A stretch of DNA of 5,285 nucleotides from Synergistota bacterium. GTDB lineage: Bacteria; Synergistota; JAGHAJ01. The DNA lies in NCBI GenBank assembly GCA_021161545.1, contig JAGHAJ010000213.1:1-5285 (forward strand), given 5' to 3'. This document shows, piece by piece, positions 1 to 5,285 of the stretch. How positions within the stretch are numbered: the stretch's first letter is position 1; each line of letters opens with the position of its first letter. The notes beneath the pieces are model-generated. The model made no database searches, had not been told where the DNA came from, and saw only the letters and a list, made by a program, of their open reading frames with translations. The translations under genes and the position numbers were made by a program.

Positions 1-170
1 CTTCAATGCCCGGAAGGATGTTTTCTGTATTGGCTGAGAACGGTATAAATATAGACATGATTGCTACCTCAGGTTTGAGGATATCGTGCATAGTAGAGAG
101 AAAGCACATAAATGATGCGGTTAGGGCACTCTATAAGGCGTTCAATGTGAACATGAATAATAGTGAGTAG
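1..170 (+). CDS. lysC: Aspartate kinase, C-terminal fragment (ACT domain)
   Basis: This is the 3' end of a gene that begins outside the window; the reading frame starts at base 3 and gives 56 residues before the TAG stop at 168-170. Aspartokinase phosphorylates L-aspartate in the cytoplasm, the first step towards lysine, threonine and methionine. The visible part matches the last ACT regulatory domain: a P-G-R-M-F-S-V-L-A start, then G-I-N-I-D-M-I, then T-S-G-L-R-I-S, and a final helix with A-V-R-A-L-Y-K-A-F. In the family this domain pairs with another ACT domain and binds feedback inhibitors such as lysine or threonine. The asd gene directly downstream makes the next enzyme, which supports the call. 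In many relatives the residue after T-S is glutamate, whereas here it is glycine. The kinase domain is not visible, so which inhibitor it responds to cannot be told. The family is fairly certain; the symbol lysC is used generically. Confidence 0.88.
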   Translation, partial: SMPGRMFSVLAENGINIDMIATSGLRISCIVERKHINDAVRALYKAFNVNMNNSE

Positions 171-175
171 CTATT

Positions 176-185
176 GGAGGGGGAG
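176..185 (+). promoter_or_regulatory. Shine-Dalgarno site of asd
   Basis: The purine-rich GGAGGGGGAG lies seven bases before the ATG at 193. It is the strongest ribosome-binding site in the 22-base gap after the aspartokinase gene. It decides the asd start: an in-frame GTG at 163 would place this site inside the coding region and would add ten residues with no match to the family's N-terminus. Confidence 0.8.
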
Positions 186-192
186 ACTGATT

Positions 193-1200
193 ATGTATAA
201 AGTGGCTGTTGTTGGGGCTACGGGTGCTGTTGGTATGCATATGGTAAAAGTGTTGCAGGAGAGAAACTTCCCCATTGATAGATTGTTTTTAGTTGCCTCT
301 GAGCACTCGGCGGGAAAAAGGATTGCTTTTAAGGATGAGGAACATGAAGTGGTTGCATTAAGGGATTTTGACTTTTCTTCTGTTGATATTGCATTGTTTT
401 CAGCAGGTAGTTCTGTAAGTAAAGAGTATGCACCGAAGGCGGCAGAGTCGGGATGCATCGTGGTCGATAATAGTAGTGCCTTCAGAATGGATGATAGTGT
501 TCCTCTTGTTGTGCCAGAGGTTAATCCTCAGGATGTGGATTGGCACAAAGGTATAATAGCCAATCCGAATTGTTCTACTATTCAAATGGTGGTTGCTCTT
601 AACCCTCTTCATAGGGTTAATAGGATTAAAAAGATAGTTGTTTCTACCTATCAAGCGGTCTCTGGTAAGGGGCTGAAAGCTGTGGAAGAACTGAAAAATC
701 AGTCTGCTGATGTGCTTTCGGACAAAGATGTAGTTCCTGAACAGTTTCCCCATCAAATAGCTTTTAATGTGTTGCCACATATAGATGTCTTTGTTGAAGA
801 TGGATATACCAAAGAGGAGATGAAGATGCTCAACGAAACAAGAAAGATTATGGGGGATTCTAAAATAGATGTTGCTGCTACAGCGGTGAGGGTGCCGGTA
901 TTTATAGGGCATTCTGAATCTGTATGGGTAAAGTTTGAAGGAGAGATGAATGTAAGCAGGGTTAAAGATATACTGAAAGGTGCAGATGGTGTTGTGGTTG
1001 TGGATGAACCTTCTGCTGCAGAATACCCACTTGCTGTTGATGTTGCTGGTAGAGACGAAGTCTTTGTTGGCAGAATCAGGCGGGATTTGAATGACCCCTT
1101 GGCTATTTTGATGTGGGTGGTTGCGGACAACTTGCGTAAAGGTGCTGCAACTAACGCTGTTCAGATAGCAGAGCTGCTCGTAAAGAGGGGTAAAGTATGA
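193..1200 (+). CDS. asd: Aspartate-semialdehyde dehydrogenase
   Basis: This enzyme reduces L-aspartyl-4-phosphate to L-aspartate semialdehyde with NADPH in the cytoplasm, the second step of the aspartate pathway. The protein is 335 residues, a normal length for the bacterial family. Residues 1-14 form the nucleotide-binding start (V-A-V-V-G-A-T-G-A-V-G). The segment around N93-R98 (N-S-S-A-F-R) fits the phosphate-binding region. Cys127 in N-P-N-C-S-T is the expected catalytic nucleophile, Gln154 lies in S-T-Y-Q-A-V-S-G-K-G, and His240 in V-P-V-F-I-G-H-S is the expected acid/base. The ATG at 193 is chosen over an in-frame GTG at 163 because of the Shine-Dalgarno site at 176-185 and because the Rossmann motif then starts at once. 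It follows the aspartokinase gene closely, which matches their consecutive reactions. Its stop codon overlaps the next gene's ATG. All key residues are present and there is no sign of damage. Confidence 0.97.
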   Translation: MYKVAVVGATGAVGMHMVKVLQERNFPIDRLFLVASEHSAGKRIAFKDEEHEVVALRDFDFSSVDIALFSAGSSVSKEYAPKAAESGCIVVDNSSAFRMDDSVPLVVPEVNPQDVDWHKGIIANPNCSTIQMVVALNPLHRVNRIKKIVVSTYQAVSGKGLKAVEELKNQSADVLSDKDVVPEQFPHQIAFNVLPHIDVFVEDGYTKEEMKMLNETRKIMGDSKIDVAATAVRVPVFIGHSESVWVKFEGEMNVSRVKDILKGADGVVVVDEPSAAEYPLAVDVAGRDEVFVGRIRRDLNDPLAILMWVVADNLRKGAATNAVQIAELLVKRGKV

Positions 1201-2420
1201 CAGAGGTTACATCTGTCATGTTTCGGAGGAGGGCTATAGAGCTTGTAGCAGAGGAGGCGTGGAAGAGAGGTGTAAATTTTCCGTGCACGAGGATGGATAG
1301 CTCGGATGCCCTTGGTAAGAGGGTGTGCGGAGATGTGCTTGCAGTTGAAGATATTCCCCAATTTGATAGATCCACTCGTGATGGCTATGCTGTAAGGGCA
1401 GAGGATACATTCGGTAGCTCGCCGTCATTACCCGCCTACTTTGATATCATAGGTGAGGTAAAAGTAGATGATGTGCCTACACTAAGGGTCTCTTCGGGTA
1501 AGGCTGTAAAGATAGTTACGGGTGCCCCTATGCCTGAAGGTGCAGATGCTGTTGTGATGTTGGAATACACTGACAGTATAGAGGGAGATTTGATAGAGGT
1601 GTTTAAGCCTGTTGGAAAAGGAGAGAATATTCTATTTAAGGGAGAAGATGTATCTGTAGGTAGTGTCCTTGCCTCGAAGGGTAGCATCTTGAGGCCATCT
1701 GATATAGGTGGTTTGATGTCAAATGGTATAACTGAAGTGGATGTGTATTCCACCAAGGTGGGTATTGTCTCAACCGGTAATGAGATAGTTCCTCCGTGGG
1801 AGATACCTGCTTCGGGAAAGATAAGGGATATAAATAGTTATACGCTCTCTTCCATGGTTGAAGAGTTTGGATTTCTACCCGTTTCTTATGGTATAGTTAA
1901 GGATGATAAGGATGTGTTGCTTTCTACTGCAAGAAAGGCTATAGATGAAGTTGATGCCCTTTTGTTCTCCGGAGGTAGTTCAGCAGGTGCCATGGATTTT
2001 GTTGAATCGGTTGTTAAGGAGCTACCGGACAGTAAAATTGTGGTTAGAGGTATATCTGTATCGCCGGGGAAGCCGACATTGGTAGCGTTTTCAGGTAGGA
2101 AGCTTATCTTTGGTATGCCGGGACATCCAGCGTCTTCTATGGTAATATTTGAGGTGTTTGTTAAGGAGATATTTAGCCTTATTATAAGTGGTGATCTGCT
2201 TGATAGAATGGTGGTTCAGGCAGTCCTTGAAAAACAGATTTCAAGTGAGGGTGGCAGGGAAGACTTTGTGAGAGGTTATTTAAGAGAAGGCAGCGTTATG
2301 CCGCTTTATGGTAAATCTGGAATGATATCCACGATGTTCAGATCTAATTGTCTTATACATGTTCCACTGGAGAATGAAGGATACCAGAAGGGGGATATGG
2401 TAGAAGTATGGCTTATTTAA
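1197..2420 (+). CDS. moeA: Molybdopterin molybdenumtransferase MoeA (first copy)
   Basis: MoeA inserts molybdate (tungstate in some organisms) into adenylylated molybdopterin, the last common step of molybdenum-cofactor synthesis, in the cytoplasm. The 407 residues match a full-length single MoeA. The motifs run in the family order: F-D-R-S-T-R-D-G-Y-A-V-R-A-E-D-T (57-71), V-T-G-A-P-M-P-E-G-A-D-A-V-V-M (107-121), G-E-N-I-L-F-K-G-E-D-V (142-152), S-T-G-N-E-I-V (192-198), S-G-G-S-S-A-G-A-M-D-F (258-268), S-P-G-K-P-T (289-294) and G-M-P-G-H-P-A-S-S (306-314). By motif comparison with the E. coli enzyme, Asp62, Thr108, Glu196, Asp236 and Asp267 fall at the acidic or polar active-site positions, so it looks active. 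The ATG at 1197 overlaps the asd stop by four bases and is preceded by AAGAGGGG at 1183-1190. An in-frame ATG at 1218 is a less likely alternative. Its role relative to the second copy next door is unknown; one possibility is separate handling of Mo and W. Confidence 0.95.
   Translation: MTEVTSVMFRRRAIELVAEEAWKRGVNFPCTRMDSSDALGKRVCGDVLAVEDIPQFDRSTRDGYAVRAEDTFGSSPSLPAYFDIIGEVKVDDVPTLRVSSGKAVKIVTGAPMPEGADAVVMLEYTDSIEGDLIEVFKPVGKGENILFKGEDVSVGSVLASKGSILRPSDIGGLMSNGITEVDVYSTKVGIVSTGNEIVPPWEIPASGKIRDINSYTLSSMVEEFGFLPVSYGIVKDDKDVLLSTARKAIDEVDALLFSGGSSAGAMDFVESVVKELPDSKIVVRGISVSPGKPTLVAFSGRKLIFGMPGHPASSMVIFEVFVKEIFSLIISGDLLDRMVVQAVLEKQISSEGGREDFVRGYLREGSVMPLYGKSGMISTMFRSNCLIHVPLENEGYQKGDMVEVWLI
2388..2395 (+). 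promoter_or_regulatory. Probable ribosome-binding site of the second moeA
   Basis: AAGGGGGA lies inside the end of the first moeA, about 12 bases before the ATG at 2408. This spacing is longer than the 5-7 bases seen for the other genes here. Translation of the second moeA may therefore depend partly on ribosomes finishing the first gene, whose stop codon lies at 2418-2420. This is an inference from spacing alone. Confidence 0.45.
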
Positions 2421-4291
2421 AACTTGTTGGTAAGGATGAGGCGTTGAGACAGTGGTTTGATGCGCTTGTCTTCGATTACAGTGAGAGCGAAGTGCTGGAT
2501 CTGGCAGATGCGTATGGTAGAGTTCTCTCTAAGCCTATATGGGCTGATAGGTCTTTACCCTCTTATTATGCGAGCAGTGTTGATGGTATTGCTGTTTGCT
2601 CTGAGGATACTGCATTTGCTACCGAATCACGCCCTGTAAAGCTCAGGAGGGATGTGGATTTTGTATGGGTTAATACCGGTCAGGAGATACCGAGTGAATA
2701 TGATGCAGTGATTATGGTTGAGGATGTTGATTGGATAGATGAAGATAATGTTGAGATTCGCTCTCCTATTGCTCCAGGTAGCAATGTTAGAATGGTGGGA
2801 GAAGATGTGGTTGTAGGGGATATGCTTTTCCCTGCGTATCACCTTTTGGATGCTGTATCAGTCTCTCTTCTGGTTGCAAATGGTATAAAGAGCGTTGAGG
2901 TGCTCAAAAAACCACGAGTGGGATTTATACCTACTGGCGATGAAATAGTAGAGCCTGCAGAACCTATTAAACCGGGGCAGAGTTATGAATCTAACTCTTT
3001 TATATTGAAGGGCCTTGTGGAGCAGTGGGGGGGCAGTTTTTTCAGGTATAAGACAATTGTTCCTGACAAACCTGATGAAATAGCTAAAGTGGTGAAAGAA
3101 GTGTTAAAAGTTGCTGATGTTGTTGTGATAGGTGCAGGTTCATCTGCGGGTAAGAAGGATTTTACTGCAAGGGTGATAGAGAGCATGGGTAGGCTTTTGG
3201 TTCATGGGCTTCGCTTGAGGCCTTCGAAGCCTACCCTTCTGGGCGTAATAGGAGAAAAACCTGTTGTTGGCCTTCCTGGATATCCTTTTGCTGCTCTTGT
3301 TGCAGCAGAGCTATTCTTGAAGCCATTGATTTACAGGATGTTGCACAGACCATTGCCTTGTGAGGAGGTTGTGGATGCACGAATAGTCAAGAGAGTTGTG
3401 TCGCCAATGGGGGTTGAGGAGTATCTCAGAGTGATGGTTGGAAAAGTTGACGATAACTGGGTTGCTTTGCCTTTACCGAGAGGTTCGAGTCTCCTTTCTC
3501 CATCAGTTAGGCAAGATGGCGTCTTGGTGATTCCAATGGAAGTTATAGAGTATAAACCCTTTGATAGGGTGAATATTGCGTTAAAGAGGAATATTTCAGA
3601 ACTGGAGAATACGCTGTTGTGCGTTGGAAGTCATGATATTGTTCTGGACATGATTGATGCAATGATGAGGCAAAACTTTCCTGGATACAGGATGGTTAGC
3701 GCATCTGTGGGGAGTTTGGGTGGTATTTTTTCTCTCAAGCGTGGAGGTTCGCATATCGGGGGTGTTCATCTCCTTGACACCGAAACGGGAGAGTATAATG
3801 TGAGTTATGTGGATAGGTATCTTTCTGATGAGGATGCCGTGTTGATTGATTTTCTTTATAGGTTGCAGGGCATAATGGTACCTAAGGGTAATCCCAAGGG
3901 GATAAAAGGTATAGAGGACTTACTCCGAGATGATGTGAGATTTGTTAACAGGCAAAAGGGATCCGGGACAAGGGTCTTACTTGATTATAAGCTGTCCGTG
4001 ATGGGGTTATCTCCATCCGATATAAAGGGCTACGATGATGAAGAATTTACCCACATAGGTGTAGCTATAAGGGTGGCAAGTGGCAGAGCAGATGCTGGAT
4101 TGGGCATACTGAGTGCTGCTAATGCCCTTGGGCTTGACTTTATACCTGTTGGTGAGGAGAAGTATGACCTTCTGACACTTCGGAGGTTTCTTGAACTCCC
4201 GCAGATGAATGTGTTGTTTGATGTTATCGATAGTGGCGAGTTCAGACGGAGGCTTGATGCACTGGGAGGTTACAGATGGGCAAGAAACTGA
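2408..4291 (+). CDS. MoeA fused to a periplasmic-binding-protein-like domain (second copy)
   Basis: This 627-residue protein has two parts. Residues 1 to about 393 are a diverged MoeA, expected to act in metal insertion into molybdopterin. They show V-D-G-I-A-V-C-S-E-D-T (58-68), V-N-T-G-Q-E-I-P (88-95), G-E-D-V-V-V-G-D (131-138), P-T-G-D-E-I-V (175-181), G-A-G-S-S-A-G-K-K-D-F-T (242-253) and G-L-P-G-Y-P-F-A (288-295). Asp59, Thr90, Glu179, Asp220 and Asp251 align by motif with likely active-site positions. Residues from about 402 to 615 are a binding-protein-like domain: V-G-S-H-D (406-410), V-G-S-L-G-G (434-439), H-L-L-D-T-E-T-G-E-Y-N (454-464), G-N-P-K-G-I (494-499), N-R-Q-K-G-S-G-T-R-V-L-L-D (514-526) and G-R-A-D-A-G-L-G-I (559-567). 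Such fusions are commonly annotated as MoeA/LysR-substrate-binding-domain proteins. No signal peptide or DNA-binding helix-turn-helix is seen, so it should be cytoplasmic. The ligand is unknown; molybdate, tungstate or a pterin are possible. It overlaps the genes on both sides and is intact. Confidence 0.92.
   Translation: MAYLKLVGKDEALRQWFDALVFDYSESEVLDLADAYGRVLSKPIWADRSLPSYYASSVDGIAVCSEDTAFATESRPVKLRRDVDFVWVNTGQEIPSEYDAVIMVEDVDWIDEDNVEIRSPIAPGSNVRMVGEDVVVGDMLFPAYHLLDAVSVSLLVANGIKSVEVLKKPRVGFIPTGDEIVEPAEPIKPGQSYESNSFILKGLVEQWGGSFFRYKTIVPDKPDEIAKVVKEVLKVADVVVIGAGSSAGKKDFTARVIESMGRLLVHGLRLRPSKPTLLGVIGEKPVVGLPGYPFAALVAAELFLKPLIYRMLHRPLPCEEVVDARIVKRVVSPMGVEEYLRVMVGKVDDNWVALPLPRGSSLLSPSVRQDGVLVIPMEVIEYKPFDRVNIALKRNISELENTLLCVGSHDIVLDMIDAMMRQNFPGYRMVSASVGSLGGIFSLKRGGSHIGGVHLLDTETGEYNVSYVDRYLSDEDAVLIDFLYRLQGIMVPKGNPKGIKGIEDLLRDDVRFVNRQKGSGTRVLLDYKLSVMGLSPSDIKGYDDEEFTHIGVAIRVASGRADAGLGILSAANALGLDFIPVGEEKYDLLTLRRFLELPQMNVLFDVIDSGEFRRRLDALGGYRWARN
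3602..4252 (+). other. C-terminal PBP-like domain within the second MoeA
   Basis: This is the coding region for roughly residues 399-615 of the second MoeA, marked separately because single-domain MoeA proteins lack it. It resembles a type II periplasmic-binding fold like the effector domain of LysR regulators and the oxyanion-binding proteins (the PBP-like family found fused to MoeA). The S-G-T-R near residue 518 and the G-S-x-G-G near 435 look like loops that could hold an anion, but this is inference from their small-residue and arginine content. The boundary with the MoeA part is approximate. Confidence 0.8.
4264..4270 (+). promoter_or_regulatory. Ribosome-binding site of moaA
   Basis: GGGAGGT sits five bases before the ATG at 4276, inside the 3' end of the second moeA. 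It supports the overlapping start, which also gives the K-D-R-F-N-R-x-I-T-Y-L-R-x-S-V-T-D-type N-terminus expected of MoaA. Confidence 0.75.
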
Positions 4292-5253
4292 AAGACAGAT
4301 TTAACAGGGTAATTACTTACCTCAGGGCATCGGTAACGGATAGGTGTAATCTGAGGTGCAGATATTGTATGCCTGAAGGTGGGGTCAAGTTCTACTCACA
4401 TGATGAGATACTGAGATATGAGGAGATAGAGCGGATTATAGAGGCGGCTGTGGAACTTGGCATGAGGAAGATTCGTTTTACGGGAGGAGAGCCCTTTGTC
4501 AGGAAGGGTTTTATCGAGTTTCTGAAAGATGTGCACCAAAATTTCCCCCAACTTGAGATAGCCTTAACAACCAATGGTGTGCTTTTGGGTAAGTATATTG
4601 ATGCACTGAAAGATGCGGGTGTAAGCCGATTAAATGTGAGCCTTGATACGTTTGTGCCGGAAAAGTATCGATATATAACGAGAGTAGGCAACCTGAAGGA
4701 TGTTCTTCATGGTATAGACAGTGCTATAAGTGCTGGATTTAGCTATTTGAGGATAAATGTTGTAGCCATCAGGGATTTTAACACTGATGAATTGTTTGAT
4801 TTTGTGGACTTTACTGCAAAGAAGCCAGCAATAGTGAGATTTATAGAGTTTATGCCTTTAGGTGGTGGTGTGTGGAGTAAGGATAGGTTTGTCTCTGCTG
4901 TTGAGTTGAGGAAGATGATAGAAAAAGAGAGAAAGTTATACCCGCTTGAGGGTGGGAGGGATACCGATGGACCAGCCACTTACTATAGGGTTGAAGGTGC
5001 TGGTATAATAGGTTTTATAGCTGCTATGACTGAGCATTTTTGCGACAGGTGCAATCGCTTGAGGCTGACGTCTATAGGGCAGTTGAGGCCCTGTCTGTTT
5101 TCAGATAGGGGTGTGGACTTGAAGGCTATACTAAGGGGTGGAGGTAGCAAGGAGGAGCTGATGCAAGGCATAGTAGATGCCGTTAACATGAAGCCGGCTG
5201 GTTGGTGGGAAGTGATAGGCACCGATACGGTTATGAGCAGGATAGGGGGATAG
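4276..5253 (+). CDS. moaA: GTP 3',8-cyclase MoaA (radical SAM)
   Basis: MoaA is a cytoplasmic radical S-adenosylmethionine enzyme that turns GTP into (8S)-3',8-cyclo-7,8-dihydroguanosine 5'-triphosphate, the first step of molybdopterin synthesis. At 325 residues it has the normal family length. Cys24, Cys28 and Cys31 in C-N-L-R-C-R-Y-C form the radical SAM Fe-S cluster site, followed by G-G-E-P at 70-73. Cys256, Cys259 and Cys273 (C-x2-C-x13-C) form the second cluster site that binds GTP, with the conserved R-L-R-L-T at 261-265 between them. The protein ends in Gly-Gly (324-325), the C-terminal pair known to be needed for activity in this family. The start at 4276 overlaps the upstream gene by 16 bases and has a Shine-Dalgarno site at 4264-4270. 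The moaC start follows two bases after its stop, and MoaC uses the MoaA product. Every diagnostic residue is present. Confidence 0.98.
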   Translation: MGKKLKDRFNRVITYLRASVTDRCNLRCRYCMPEGGVKFYSHDEILRYEEIERIIEAAVELGMRKIRFTGGEPFVRKGFIEFLKDVHQNFPQLEIALTTNGVLLGKYIDALKDAGVSRLNVSLDTFVPEKYRYITRVGNLKDVLHGIDSAISAGFSYLRINVVAIRDFNTDELFDFVDFTAKKPAIVRFIEFMPLGGGVWSKDRFVSAVELRKMIEKERKLYPLEGGRDTDGPATYYRVEGAGIIGFIAAMTEHFCDRCNRLRLTSIGQLRPCLFSDRGVDLKAILRGGGSKEELMQGIVDAVNMKPAGWWEVIGTDTVMSRIGG

Positions 5254-5255
5254 CA

Positions 5256-5285
5256 ATGAGTGGGCTTACCCATGTTAAGGAAGAC
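5256..5285 (+). CDS. moaC: Cyclic pyranopterin monophosphate synthase MoaC, N-terminal fragment
   Basis: Ten codons are visible before the window ends: M-S-G-L-T-H-V-K-E-D. The L-T-H-V followed by an acidic residue matches the usual start of MoaC (L-T-H-x-D/E-E-x-G). MoaC converts the MoaA product into cyclic pyranopterin monophosphate in the cytoplasm. The ATG lies two bases after the moaA stop, and AGGGGGA at 5244-5250, inside the end of moaA, is a well-spaced ribosome-binding site. The gene order moaA-moaC is common. The call rests on ten residues plus context, so it is likely but not proven from this window. Confidence 0.8.
   Translation, partial: MSGLTHVKED

Noticed and set aside
163-192. 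GTG start at 163 extending Asd by ten residues and overlapping the aspartokinase gene by eight bases
   Set aside because: The strong Shine-Dalgarno site at 176-185 points to the ATG at 193, and the Rossmann motif begins directly there; the extra residues do not resemble the family.
171-192. Promoter or terminator between the aspartokinase gene and asd
   Set aside because: The 22-base gap contains only the ribosome-binding site; no hairpin with a T run and no -35/-10 pair is seen.
400-912. Open frame of 170 codons on the - strand within asd
   Set aside because: It lies wholly inside a clear gene, its translation is low-complexity and rich in H, I, R and Y without any recognisable domain, and no convincing ribosome-binding site was noticed.
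753-1130. Open frame of 125 codons on the - strand, rich in Ser and Thr
   Set aside because: The Ser/Thr richness is the complement of Asp, Gly and Val codons of asd; it is a shadow frame.
2408-4291. Second moeA as a LysR-type transcription regulator
   Set aside because: It has the MoeA catalytic fold at the N-terminus and no helix-turn-helix; only the effector-like domain is shared with LysR proteins.
2408-4291. Second moeA as two genes wrongly joined by a read error
   Set aside because: The frame runs unbroken through the junction near residue 395, and this domain order is a known fusion.

Overview
The window is gene-dense and reads entirely on the + strand. It holds six genes: the 3' end of an aspartate kinase gene, a complete aspartate-semialdehyde dehydrogenase gene (asd), two successive and different moeA-type genes, a complete moaA, and the first ten codons of moaC. 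No rRNA, tRNA, mobile element, CRISPR array, promoter or terminator could be recognised, and no gap between genes exceeds about 22 bases.

Layout: bases 1-170 encode the last ACT domain of aspartokinase. asd (193-1200) follows after 22 bases and has a strong Shine-Dalgarno sequence. asd overlaps the first moeA (1197-2420) by four bases (ATGA). That gene overlaps the second, larger moeA (2408-4291) by 13 bases, and the second moeA overlaps moaA (4276-5253) by 16 bases. moaC begins two bases after the moaA stop. This packing suggests one polycistronic message with translational coupling.

Function: aspartokinase and Asd make aspartate semialdehyde, the branch point for lysine/diaminopimelate, threonine and methionine. 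The other genes belong to molybdenum (or tungsten) cofactor synthesis. MoaA and MoaC turn GTP into cyclic pyranopterin monophosphate. MoeA proteins insert molybdate or tungstate into adenylylated molybdopterin. The second MoeA carries a C-terminal periplasmic-binding-protein-like domain, a fusion known in archaea and anaerobic bacteria that may sense or bind a ligand such as the oxyanion.

Organism: the Asd and MoaA look bacterial. Base composition is moderate (estimated by eye in the low-to-mid 40s % GC), the coding strand is purine-rich, and AGG/AGA arginine and ATA isoleucine codons are frequent. Together with the paired moeA genes, this fits an anaerobic, possibly thermophilic bacterium that uses Mo or W enzymes. 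The phylum cannot be fixed from the sequence; Synergistota or similar deep-branching anaerobes are only a guess.

No wholly new system was found. The points most worth a second look are the tandem MoeA pair with one fused to a binding domain, and the seamless joining of an amino-acid biosynthesis pair to a cofactor operon.
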